A DNA stretch of 64,000 nucleotides from Oscillospiraceae bacterium (lineage in GTDB: Bacteria > Bacillota_A > Clostridia > Oscillospirales > Oscillospiraceae): assembly GCA_902786615.1 (NCBI GenBank), contig CADADE010000012.1:1-64000 (forward strand), written 5' to 3'. The notes under the pieces are model-generated. The model was not told where the DNA came from and did no database searches. It saw only the letters and a list, made by a program, of their open reading frames with translations. A program made the position numbers and the translations under genes. The number at the start of each line of letters is the position of its first letter. Position 1 is the first letter of the stretch. This document shows positions 18,705 through 28,500 of the stretch, piece after piece.

Positions 18705-20450
18705 ATGACAAACAAACCCATCAATTACAAAGCTCCGCCCCTGGAGATCTTCGCCCGGTATATCGGGCGGCACAGGGGCCTTTTTGCGTTGGATATGGCC
18801 TGCTCCGTGGCGGTGGCGCTGGTAGATCTCATCTTCCCCTATGTCTCGCGCAAGAGCATGTACACGCTTTTGCCCAATAAGCAGTACAGCGCCTTTTTCG
18901 CGGTCATGCTGCTGATGGCGCTGGCATATGTTATCAAGGCGGCGCTCAACTACGCCATCGTGGTCTACGGCCACCGCATGGGCGTGCTCACCGAGTCCGA
19001 CATGCGCCGCGACCTCTTCGAGCACATGCAGAAGCTTAGCTTTTCCTATTACGACCGGCACCGCACCGGCGTTCTCATGAGCCACATCACCTCCGACCTC
19101 TTCGACGTGACGGAGCTCAGCCACCATGGGCCGGAAAACCTGCTGATCTGCGTGCTCACCTTCTTCGGCTCCATGCTCGTCATGCTCACCATCAGCTGGC
19201 GGCTCGCCCTCGCGCTCTTTCTGGTGCTGGCGGTGAGCGTGTGGTTCACCCTCACCCAGCGCATGCGCATGCGCAGGGCCAATATCGAGGTCAAGCGCAA
19301 GACCGGCGAAATTTACGCCGCCATCGAATCCTCCATCTCCGGCATACGCACCGCCAAGGCTTTCGCCAATGAGGAGAAGGAGAGCGAGAAGTTCAACGCC
19401 GCAAACGCCCTCTACCGGGGCGCGAAGGTGGAGTATTACCGCGCCATGGCGGGCTTTCAGAGCGGCATGGAGTTTTCCTCCGGCATCGCCCAGGTGGCGG
19501 TCATCGCCGTGGGCGGCCTGCTCATCATGGGCGGGGAGCTCAGCTACGTCGATCTCATCACCTTTTCGCTCTACATCACGACCTTCGTCAACCCCATCCG
19601 CCGCCTGTCCCAGTTTTCCGAGACCTATATGCAGGGCATGGCGGGCTTCTCCCGCTTTCTTGAGGTCATGAACACCGAGCCCGCCGTCACCGATGCGCCC
19701 GACGCGAAGGAGCTCGGCGAGGTTCTGGGCGAGGTCGAGTACCGGGACGTGAGCTTTTCTTACCAGAACGGCCTGCCGGTGCTGCGCCATGTGAACCTGC
19801 ATGTAAAGCCCGGCGAATGCCTGGCCCTGGTCGGCCCCTCCGGCGGCGGCAAGACCACCATCTCCAATCTCCTGCCCCGCTTCTATGACGTGACGGAGGG
19901 CGCGGTGCTGGTGGACGGGCAGGACGTGCGCGCCGTCACGCAGACGAGCCTGCGCCGCAACATCGGCGTGATCCAGCAGGAGGTCTTCATGTTCGCCGGC
20001 ACCGTGCGGGAGAATATCCGCTACGGCCGCCCCGACGCCACCGACGAGGAAATCGTCGAGGCCGCGGTGCGCGCGGAGATCCACGACGAGATCATGCAGA
20101 TGCCCGACGGCTACGACAGCTATATCGGCGAGCGGGGCATCATGCTCTCCGGCGGGCAGAAGCAGCGCATTTCCATTGCCCGCGTCTTTCTCAAAAACCC
20201 GAAGATCCTGGTGCTGGACGAGGCCACCTCGGCCCTCGATACCGTCACCGAGCAGCGCATCCAGGCGTCCCTGGACGAACTCAGCCGGGGCCGCACCTCC
20301 ATCGTCATCGCCCACCGCCTCTCCACGGTCAAACATGCCGACTGCATCGCCGTCGTGGAGGATGAACATATCGTCGAACAGGGCAGCCACGACGAGCTGA
20401 TGGCGAAAAACGGCGTCTACGCCGCGCTCTGCCGCGCCCAGGCGCTGTGA
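18705..20450 (+). CDS. ABC exporter half-transporter (permease-ATPase fusion)
   Basis: A 581-residue half-transporter of the MsbA/LmrA/BmrA type, expected to work as a dimer in the cytoplasmic membrane. The N-terminal ~320 residues hold six membrane helices; the C-terminal part has Walker A GPSGGGKTTISNLL (about residues 378-391), the Q-loop IGVIQQEVFMFAGTVRENI, the signature LSGGQKQRISIARVF and Walker B ILVLDEATSALD with the His switch IVIAHRLSTV. The substrate cannot be read from sequence. It follows rnhA closely. Confidence 0.92.
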   Translation: MTNKPINYKAPPLEIFARYIGRHRGLFALDMACSVAVALVDLIFPYVSRKSMYTLLPNKQYSAFFAVMLLMALAYVIKAALNYAIVVYGHRMGVLTESDMRRDLFEHMQKLSFSYYDRHRTGVLMSHITSDLFDVTELSHHGPENLLICVLTFFGSMLVMLTISWRLALALFLVLAVSVWFTLTQRMRMRRANIEVKRKTGEIYAAIESSISGIRTAKAFANEEKESEKFNAANALYRGAKVEYYRAMAGFQSGMEFSSGIAQVAVIAVGGLLIMGGELSYVDLITFSLYITTFVNPIRRLSQFSETYMQGMAGFSRFLEVMNTEPAVTDAPDAKELGEVLGEVEYRDVSFSYQNGLPVLRHVNLHVKPGECLALVGPSGGGKTTISNLLPRFYDVTEGAVLVDGQDVRAVTQTSLRRNIGVIQQEVFMFAGTVRENIRYGRPDATDEEIVEAAVRAEIHDEIMQMPDGYDSYIGERGIMLSGGQKQRISIARVFLKNPKILVLDEATSALDTVTEQRIQASLDELSRGRTSIVIAHRLSTVKHADCIAVVEDEHIVEQGSHDELMAKNGVYAALCRAQAL

Positions 20451-20464
20451 AGAAACATACCTCC

Positions 20465-20492
20465 AACCTCCCTTTGGAAAAAGGGAGCTGAT
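20465..20492. repeat. Family A partial copy upstream of mfd
   Basis: Only one end hairpin is present: ACCTCCCTTTGGAAAAAGGGAG, i.e. CTCCCTTT paired with AAAGGGAG. It occupies the short gap between the ABC exporter and mfd. Confidence 0.6.
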
Positions 20493-20514
20493 TCTAACAG
20501 CAAAAGGGTATCAC

Positions 20515-23500
20515 ATGGAACAACTCATCAATCAAATACTCACCCACAAGGAAGCCGCCGCCCTCCCCTCCCTGCTGGAGAGCGGAGGGCTTCCCGCGCT
20601 CGTTTCCGGCCTGTCGCCGGTGCACCGCGCCAATCTCGCGGCGGCGCTTTACAACAAAATCCAAATGCCGCTCTTCGTCGTCTGCCCGGACGACACCGCC
20701 GCGGAGAGCTTCGCGCGCGATCTCGCTGCCATGACCGGGAAGGAAATCACCGTCCTCACGATGCGCGACTTCGTCTTCTACCCCGCCGAGGCGGTCTCCC
20801 GCCCCGCCGAGCAGAAGCGCATCGCGGCGCTCTATAAGCTCGCGGCGGGGGAGTGCGAGATCGCCGTCGCCTCCGTCTCCGGCCTCATGCAGCGCTGCTT
20901 CCCGCCCGCCCTTTTAAAGCGCGCGGCCTTTGAGATCCGCGACGGCTCCGCCTGCCCGCCCGAGGAGGTGGAGGAGGCGCTGCTGCGCTGCGGCTATGCC
21001 CGCTGCGAGCAGGTGGAGGGCCCCGGTCAGTACGCGCGGCGCGGCGGCATCCTCGACTTCTTCTCCCCCGCCGACGCGGAACCCGTGCGCATCGAGTTCT
21101 GGGGCGACGACATCGACTCCATGGCCCGCTTCGACGTGCAGAGCCAGCGGCGCGGCGACCCCCTGGATTTCTGCCGCATCCTGCCTGCGCTCGAAGCCCT
21201 GCCCAGTCTCTCGACCGGCGGGGCGGGGGCGGTGGCGCGGGAGATCGAGCGCTTTGCCGATTCCTACCTCAGGCGCCGCCGGGGCGAGAACGCTCAGACT
21301 CTCGCCGCGACGCTGCGCGCCGACGCGGAGAAGCTTGAAAACGGCCTCACCCTCTCCGACGCCGACCGCTACCTTCCTATATTATATGAAGAGGCGTCGG
21401 GCTTCGACTACATCCCGGAAAACGCCCTGGTCTTCCTCGACCAGCCAGGCCGGTGCAGCGAGCGGGCGCGCGCCTTTGAAAAGCAGCTCAGTGAGGACGT
21501 GAACGAGCTTATGAAGCGCGGCATGATCGCCATGAGCGCGGACGGCTTCCGCCTCTCCGCCGAGAAGCTCTTCAAGCTCCTGCCGGACTTCCCCCTCTAC
21601 ATGGCGGACGCCTTTACCGTGGGGCGCGGGCCGATCCAGCCGAAGACCCTCACCAGCATCGCGGCCAAGCAGCTGCCGAGCTATGCGGGCTCGGCCCAGG
21701 CCGCCTGCGACGATGTGACGGCCTATTTAAAGCAGGAATACCGCATCGTCGTCCTCGCCGGGGACGAGCGGCGCGCCAAGACGCTCCAGGACTTCTTTCA
21801 CGACAAGGGCGTGGACGCGCTCATCGACCCCGCGCTCAAAAAGCTCCCGGCGGCGGGACAGTGCCGCATCGCCGTGGGCGCGGTGTCCGCGGGCTTTGAG
21901 TACCCGGGTCTCCGCCTCACCGTCCTGACCGACGCCCAGCTTGTCCGCGCGCGCGGCAGGACCGCGAAGGCGGGCAAGAAGCTGCCCCCCAACCGGGCGC
22001 GCATCGAGTCGTATTCCGACCTCTCCCCGGGCGATTTCGTGGTGCACGAAAATCACGGCATCGGCAAATTCGCCGGGATCGTGCGCATGCAGGTGGACGG
22101 CTTCGACAAGGACTATATCAAATTAGACTACGCGGGCGGCGACACGCTCTACGTCCCCGCGACGCAGCTGGACATGGTGTCGAAGTACACCGGCGCGGGC
22201 GAGGAAAAGCCCGTGCGCCTCAGCAAAATGGGCGGGACCGAGTGGGCCAAGACCCGAAGCCGCGCCAAGGCCAGTGCGAAGGACATGGCAAAGCGCCTCA
22301 TCCAGCTCTACGCCCAGCGCCAGCGCCTGCCGGGCCACGCCTTCGCCCCGGACAGCGAGTGGCAGCGCGAGTTTGAGGAAAACTTCGGCTACACCGAGAC
22401 GGACGATCAGCTTCGGTGCGTCGCGGAGATCAAGGCGGACATGGAGTCCTCCGTGCCGATGGACCGCCTTCTCTGCGGGGACGTGGGCTTCGGCAAGACG
22501 GAAGTCGCCCTGCGCGCGGTGATGAAGTGCGTGCTCGACGGCAAACAGGCCGCGATCCTGGTTCCCACCACCGTCCTCGCCCAGCAGCACTACCAGACCG
22601 CCCTGCAAAGATTTTTCGGCTTCCCGGTGGAGATCGGAGTGCTGAGCCGCCTCGGCGCGGGGGCTGCGAACACGAAGACCCTGCGCGATCTCGAGAGCGG
22701 CAAGCTCGACCTTGTGATCGGCACCCATCGCCTTCTCGGCAAGGACGTGAAGTTCAAGAATCTCGGCCTTCTCGTGGTGGACGAGGAGCAGCGCTTCGGC
22801 GTGACCCACAAGGAGCATATCAAGGAATTATCCCGCGGCGTGGACGTGCTGACACTTTCCGCGACCCCCATCCCCCGCACGCTCAACATGGCCATGTCCG
22901 GCATCCGCGACATGTCCAATATCGAGGAGCCGCCGGAGGACCGCCTGCCGGTGCAGACCTTCGTCCTGGAGCACGACTGGGGCATCGTCACCGACGCCAT
23001 CCGCCGCGAGATCCAGCGCGGCGGGCAGGTCTATTACCTGCACAACCGCATCGACGACATCGACCGCACCGCCGTGCGCCTGCGCGGGATGCTGGAGGAC
23101 GTAACGGTCGCCGTGGCGCACGGGCAGATGGACAAAAACATGCTGGCCTCGGTGATGGAATCCGTCGTCACCGGGGAGACCCAGGTGCTGGTGTGCACGA
23201 CCATCATCGAAACCGGCATCGACATCCCGAACGTCAACACCCTCATCATCGAGGACGCGGATAAGCTGGGCCTCGCCCAGCTCCACCAGATCCGCGGGCG
23301 CGTGGGCCGCTCGACCCGCCGCGCCAGCGCCTACCTCACCTTCCGGCGCGACAAGGTGCTCACCGAGGTCGCGGAAAAGCGCCTCAACGCCATCCGGGAC
23401 TTCGCCGCCTTCGGCTCCGGCATGAAGATCGCCATGCGCGATCTTGAGATAAGAGGCGCGGGGAGCCTGCTCGGCGCGGAGCAGTCGGGCCACATGATCG

Positions 23501-24012
23501 ACGTCGGCTACGACATGTATATGAAGCTCCTGAATGAGGCCGTGCTCGAGGCGCGCGGCGTCGAGCTGCCGCAGCGGGCCGAGTGCTCCGCCGACCTCGC
23601 CGTCGCGGCGAACATCCCGGAGCGCTATATCGCCTCCGCCGAGCAGCGCATGGACATTTACCGCCGCATCGCCCTCATCCGCACGGAGGCGGAGGCGGAC
23701 GACCTCACCGACGAGCTCATCGACCGCTTCGGCGAGACCCCGCCGGGCGTGAACGCCCTCATCCACGTCGCCCTCCTGCGCGGCGAGGCGGGCAGGGCCG
23801 GCATCACCGACATCGCCCAGAAGGCCGGGACCCTGCGCTTTACGGTCTCGGACTTCAACATGGAGAAGGTCTCCGCCCTCTACGCCCGGCCCGAATACAA
23901 AAACCGCCTGCGCGTCGAGGCCGGGTCAAAGCCCTGCCTCAGCGTGAAGATCCTGAACAAAAACCGCGTCATCGACGAGGCGAGAAGGTTTGTCGCGGAC
24001 TGGGGCGCTTGA
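20515..24012 (+). CDS. mfd: Transcription-repair coupling factor Mfd
   Basis: Mfd removes RNA polymerase stalled at lesions and recruits UvrA. The 1165-residue protein is full length: an N-terminal UvrB-like region (about 1-350, with QYARRGGILDFF), the RNA-polymerase-interaction domain (GDFVVHENHGIGKFAGI, about 505-521), the RecG-like translocase with Walker A CGDVGFGKTEVALRA, DEEQRFG, SATPIPRTL and VGRSTRRASAYL, and the C-terminal domain. It starts 64 bases after the ABC exporter gene. Confidence 0.96.
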   Translation: MEQLINQILTHKEAAALPSLLESGGLPALVSGLSPVHRANLAAALYNKIQMPLFVVCPDDTAAESFARDLAAMTGKEITVLTMRDFVFYPAEAVSRPAEQKRIAALYKLAAGECEIAVASVSGLMQRCFPPALLKRAAFEIRDGSACPPEEVEEALLRCGYARCEQVEGPGQYARRGGILDFFSPADAEPVRIEFWGDDIDSMARFDVQSQRRGDPLDFCRILPALEALPSLSTGGAGAVAREIERFADSYLRRRRGENAQTLAATLRADAEKLENGLTLSDADRYLPILYEEASGFDYIPENALVFLDQPGRCSERARAFEKQLSEDVNELMKRGMIAMSADGFRLSAEKLFKLLPDFPLYMADAFTVGRGPIQPKTLTSIAAKQLPSYAGSAQAACDDVTAYLKQEYRIVVLAGDERRAKTLQDFFHDKGVDALIDPALKKLPAAGQCRIAVGAVSAGFEYPGLRLTVLTDAQLVRARGRTAKAGKKLPPNRARIESYSDLSPGDFVVHENHGIGKFAGIVRMQVDGFDKDYIKLDYAGGDTLYVPATQLDMVSKYTGAGEEKPVRLSKMGGTEWAKTRSRAKASAKDMAKRLIQLYAQRQRLPGHAFAPDSEWQREFEENFGYTETDDQLRCVAEIKADMESSVPMDRLLCGDVGFGKTEVALRAVMKCVLDGKQAAILVPTTVLAQQHYQTALQRFFGFPVEIGVLSRLGAGAANTKTLRDLESGKLDLVIGTHRLLGKDVKFKNLGLLVVDEEQRFGVTHKEHIKELSRGVDVLTLSATPIPRTLNMAMSGIRDMSNIEEPPEDRLPVQTFVLEHDWGIVTDAIRREIQRGGQVYYLHNRIDDIDRTAVRLRGMLEDVTVAVAHGQMDKNMLASVMESVVTGETQVLVCTTIIETGIDIPNVNTLIIEDADKLGLAQLHQIRGRVGRSTRRASAYLTFRRDKVLTEVAEKRLNAIRDFAAFGSGMKIAMRDLEIRGAGSLLGAEQSGHMIDVGYDMYMKLLNEAVLEARGVELPQRAECSADLAVAANIPERYIASAEQRMDIYRRIALIRTEAEADDLTDELIDRFGETPPGVNALIHVALLRGEAGRAGITDIAQKAGTLRFTVSDFNMEKVSALYARPEYKNRLRVEAGSKPCLSVKILNKNRVIDEARRFVADWGA

Positions 24013-24074
24013 TTCGTTCACAAAAGCGTGCTATAGTATCCCTCGAACATTTCCACAACCAAGGAGACAACGCC

Positions 24075-25262
24075 ATGAAAAAAATGATTTTCGGTCTGGT
24101 GGCCGTGCTGGTCCTGTTCGGGGCCGTGGTCACCTATACCCACTGGGACAACGCCGCCGCGCCCGCCGCGGCCGCCGCGTCGCCGACCCCCGCGCCCGTC
24201 GAGACCCCCACGGTGCACTCGCTGGATTATGACGCCATCCGCGCCCTCTATCCCGCCGACACCCCTGCCGTCACCTTCAAGGACGAGGTGATGAACTGGG
24301 ACCTGTACGCCGACTGGCTGCGCACCGACGGCCTGCAGTATGAGGACTACTTCCGCCAGATGGGCGCTTACTACGGCATAGCCGCGGACTGGAACGGCTC
24401 CATGGGCGACGGCACCGGCAAGACCTACGCCCAGGGCCTCCTGCAGGAGACCAACGAGAGCCTCGCAAGCTTCCTGGCGATCAAGGCCATGGCAAAGGAG
24501 AAGGGCTTGAGCCTGAGCGAGGAACAGGAGAAGAACCTTGACCCCGAGACCATGGCCCACCAGATCCTCGGCGAAAAGGCCACGGTGGCCGACCTCGCGA
24601 CGGAGCTGGAAAACACCAGCCATATGACCGTGCGCGCCTTCCGCTTCTACAGCGAGGTGCTGGATTTCTACACCCTGCTCAGCGAGGAGCTCTACGGCGC
24701 CCAGGGCGAGAAGCTGCCGGAGGCGGACGTCGTCAAGGCGCTGGAGGATCAGGGCTATCTCTCCGCCCACCACATCCTCTTTATGACCATCGACCCCATG
24801 ACCGGCAAGAACCTGGAGGAGGCCGAGGTCGCGGCGAAGCTGCAGCAGGCAAACGACCTGGTCAAGGAGCTGCGCGCCATCGAGGATCACGCCGAGCTTA
24901 TCAAGCGTTTTCAGGAGCTCAAGAATCAGTACTGCGAGGACACCGGTAAGCAGCTCTATCCCGACGGCTATACCTTCACCCCCGGCACCATGGTCCCCAT
25001 CTTTGAGGATACGCTCAAGGCCCAGCAGCCATTTGAGATCTCCGACCCCGTGCAGTCCGAGTACGGCTTCCATATCATCATGCGCCTGCCCCTCAGCGGG
25101 GAGAGCCTGCTCTTCAGCCCCCAGGGCACGCCCCAGATCGCCCGCGTCGCCGTCGCGCAGGAGCGCATCACCAAGGATCTGGACGAGTATTACACCGCCA
25201 ATCCCCCGGTCTACGCCAAAGGGCTGGAAGACCTGGATCTCACAAAGTTTATCGTTGAGTAA
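24075..25262 (+). CDS. PrsA/SurA-like peptidyl-prolyl isomerase, membrane anchored
   Basis: The 395-residue product starts with a signal anchor (MKKMIFGLVAVLVLFGAVV) and an Ala/Pro-rich linker, then a helical chaperone-like region. The C-terminal parvulin-like part begins at AHHILF and includes the LYPDGYTFTPGTMVPIFEDT, EISDPVQSEYGFHII and RL segments typical of PpiC/PrsA rotamases. It is expected to help fold secreted proteins outside the membrane. I start it at ATG 24075 with AAGGAG upstream; the longer frame overlaps mfd and is not used. There is no lipobox Cys, unlike Bacillus PrsA. Confidence 0.8.
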   Translation: MKKMIFGLVAVLVLFGAVVTYTHWDNAAAPAAAAASPTPAPVETPTVHSLDYDAIRALYPADTPAVTFKDEVMNWDLYADWLRTDGLQYEDYFRQMGAYYGIAADWNGSMGDGTGKTYAQGLLQETNESLASFLAIKAMAKEKGLSLSEEQEKNLDPETMAHQILGEKATVADLATELENTSHMTVRAFRFYSEVLDFYTLLSEELYGAQGEKLPEADVVKALEDQGYLSAHHILFMTIDPMTGKNLEEAEVAAKLQQANDLVKELRAIEDHAELIKRFQELKNQYCEDTGKQLYPDGYTFTPGTMVPIFEDTLKAQQPFEISDPVQSEYGFHIIMRLPLSGESLLFSPQGTPQIARVAVAQERITKDLDEYYTANPPVYAKGLEDLDLTKFIVE

Positions 25263-25269
25263 CTGAAAA

Positions 25270-25405
25270 CGTACGGGTCGATCCCCGGATCGACCCGTCG
25301 AGAAACGCCCCATGCGGCAAAACGGCGGGCCGATGAGGGCGTCGGCCCCTGCAATATTCATCCCTGTGAAGGGCTTGTCTTGCTTTTGAGACAAGCTCTT
25401 TTTTT
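25270..25405. repeat. Family B repeat copy 3 followed by an intrinsic terminator
   Basis: GGGTCGATCCCCGGATCGACCC and GGGCCGATGAGGGCGTCGGCCC hairpins (about 25275-25350) are the same two-hairpin pattern as at 8374-8457, in the opposite order. GGGCTTGTCT (25371-25380) then pairs with AGACAAGCTC (25389-25398), followed by seven Ts, forming the terminator of the foldase gene. The rest of the gap up to 25557 holds the promoter below. Confidence 0.75.
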
Positions 25406-25457
25406 ACTACCTCTAATGCGGTTAACATAAATAATTTATTATTGTCAACAAAAGGCC

Positions 25458-25486
25458 TTGCATGGCGAGTTTTGGTATGGTATAAT
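25458..25486 (+). promoter_or_regulatory. SigmaA-type promoter of the giant surface-protein gene
   Basis: TTGCAT (25458-25463) and TATAAT (25481-25486) have a 17-base spacer. Its position shows that translation cannot begin at the upstream in-frame codons and supports the ATG at 25557. Confidence 0.75.
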
Positions 25487-25556
25487 GAAACTTGTGAAAG
25501 AGTCAAAAAAGTTACGAAAGTTAACAAAACTACTCCAGAACGAGAGGTTTCCTGCC

Positions 25557-28500
25557 ATGAAAAAGAATGTTGTAAGAGTACTTGCACTGGTACTGGTGGC
25601 GCTGATGTGTCTGTCGCTGGTACCGCTGGCGGCGCACGCCCAGGAGCATGTGCATAACTATGAGCCGACCCGCTTCGAGCCTACCTGCTCGGAGGACGGC
25701 TATATTCAGATGTACTGCGAGGCCTGCGGCGACGGCGGCCAGATCCTCGAGTACATCCCCCCCACGGGGCTGCACAGCTTCATGAACGTGGAGGATCCCG
25801 AGTATCTGATCCACGAGGGCGACTGCGAGCATGCCTGGCAGTACTGGAAGTCCTGCTCGGTCTGCCATCAGAGCGCCGAGGAGGCCTACGGCAAGGCCCT
25901 CGACGAGATGTATGAGGAGCTCAACAACCGCAAGAACATGGGCGAGGAGCAGGATTGGGAGACCCTGATCAAGAACCGCGTCCTCCTGCTGGACGAGAAG
26001 TACAAGTTCTCCATCGGCGGCGAAGGGCACCACTATATCCATGTCGACCGGCAGGAGGCCACCTGCACCAACGACGGCTGGAAGGAATACTCCTACTGCG
26101 ATGTATGCGGCGAATACTTTAACTATGAGGCGATCCCCGCCAAGGGCCACCGCTGGGGCGAGTTTACCCAGACCAAGGCCCCGACCTGCACCGAGGACGG
26201 CTCGCGTGAGCGCGTGTGCGAGGTGTGCGAGGTAAAGGAAGTGGAAGCGATCCCCGCCCTCGGCCATAGCTGGGGCGAGTTTACCCAGACCAAGGCCCCG
26301 ACCTGCACCGAGGACGGCTCGCAGGAGCGCGTCTGCTCTGTCTGCGGCGAGAAGGACGTTCAGGTCATCCCGGCCCTCGGCCACCGCTTCGGCCCCTTCA
26401 CCGTCACCAAACCCGCCACCTGCACGGTCGACGGTGAGCAGGAGCATGTCTGCACCGTCTGCGGCTTCAAGGAGACCGAGGCCATCCCCGCCGCCCACAA
26501 GTGGGGCGCGTTCGTCGTGACCGAGGAGCCGAGCTGCTACGCCTCCGGCACGCAGGAGCGCACCTGCTCCGTCTGCGGCGAGAAGCAGCGCGAGTCTATC
26601 CCCGCCGCCCACAAGTTCGGCGAGTTTGTCGTCACCATGGAGCCGACCTGCTACTCCACCGGCGAGAAGCGCAGCACCTGCTCCGTCTGCGGCGAGACCC
26701 ATGTGGAGTGGATCGATAAGGTCGACCACAAGTTTGAAAACGGCGAGTGCGTCTTCTGCCATATCGCCATGCCCGCGGGCTATGTCGCCCCGAGCGTTGA
26801 GACTATCGAAACCGAAACCACCGAGCCCGTGACCACCGAGAATCAGACCACGGAGCCCCAGACCACCGAGAACCAGACCACCGAGAACCAGACCACGGAG
26901 CCTCAGACCACCGAGACCGCGAACGAGATCCCGGAGAATGCCATTTACATCAGCTTTGACGGCAACGGCGCAACGGGCGGCAGCATGGCCGACCAGGCCT
27001 TCGCGCCGGGCGCTGTCCAGGCGCTGAGCGCGAACGCCTTTACCAGAGAGGGCTATGAGTTCCTCGGCTGGGACGTGGCGGCGGACGGTTCCGCCATGGG
27101 CGAGGAGCGCTTCCTTGACGGCGAGGCCGTGGAGCTGAACGCGGACGTTACCCTCTACGCCCAGTGGAAGCCGCTCGGCGAAGAGGTCGAGACGCAGCAG
27201 GTCGCCGCCTCTGCCGAGTCGGTCACGAGCCTCGAGACCGCGCTGAACGTGGAGGCCATCGACCCCGCCGCCATGGTGGTGCAGAACGTCACCCCGCTGA
27301 ACGCGGACGGCACCAAAATGAGCAATGAAGAGGTTGCGGCGCGCGGCGGCGTCATCTTCGACATGCCCCTGCCCGAGACCTATGAGCCGGGCCACGAGAT
27401 CGAAATCTACCACCAGAACAGCGAGACCGGCGAGTGGGAGCGCGTGACCTCCTACACCGTTCAGGGCGACAAGGTCGTGATCTGGTTCCGCCACTTCTCT
27501 GACTTCGCCGTGCTGGACAGAACCGCCCTCGGCAACGGTTTAACGCCCGACAATAACGGGCTGCTTGGGGCTGGCACCGGCCCTTGGACTGTGACATTTA
27601 ATGGAAATGGTGGCAGCTTCCAGTCAGGCAGTTTTGATGCTGATGACTGGAAAAACAGAACAAACGAAGACGGAAAGACAAAAAATTTACCTGCTATTGG
27701 GGATATTATCCGTGCTGGTCACTCGCTGATGGGATGGAACACGGATCCAAATGGCAACGGCAAGCATTATGAACCCGGTGAGGAATATATCTTCAGTGAT
27801 GACGTGATTCTGTATGCGGAGTGGGATGTCAGAATTACATATTTCCCAAACGGCGGTAATAAAGGCTACATGGACTCTCAGCCGGTACCGCGAGATAAGG
27901 ATAATATCAAACTGAATAAGAATCTTTACGAGTGGGTTGACGAGAGTAATGTACCGAATCATACTTTCCTTTACTGGAGTACAAAGGAGGATGGCAGCGA
28001 TACAACGGCTTATTTAGATGAGGATACCATTCCCGCGCCGAGGAAGGATTTAAATCTCTATGCCCAGTGGGCAAAGAACGTTGTTAACGTAAGCTTTGAT
28101 CGCAACGGCGGCACCGGCTCCATGAGTGATATAACTATCAATTGGGGTGAAGATAAAACTCTGCCACAAAACCAAATATCTTATGGAGACTATGCTTTCC
28201 TTGGATGGAATACCAAAAAGGACGGCAGTGGAACGGACTTTGCAAATGGTGCAACAATCGAAAAATACACCTTTAAAAATGATATAACTCTGTATGCGCA
28301 ATGGTCAAAGACTACCTTTACTGTAACTTACAACAATAATACCGGCGAAGGTACAATGGAAAGTGATAAAATTGACACAGCAACGGATAGCTCACTGAAA
28401 CTCAGGAAAAACACCTTTACTAAAGCTGATCATGAGTTCAATGGCTGGAACACTGAGGCTAACGGTAGCGGAACCTCTTACAAGGATGAAGAAGAGATAC

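Noticed and set aside
25458..25556. An upstream in-frame start for the giant surface gene
   Set aside because: It overlaps the promoter at 25458-25486 and lacks a signal peptide at its N-terminus; the ATG at 25557 has both a ribosome-binding site and a signal peptide.
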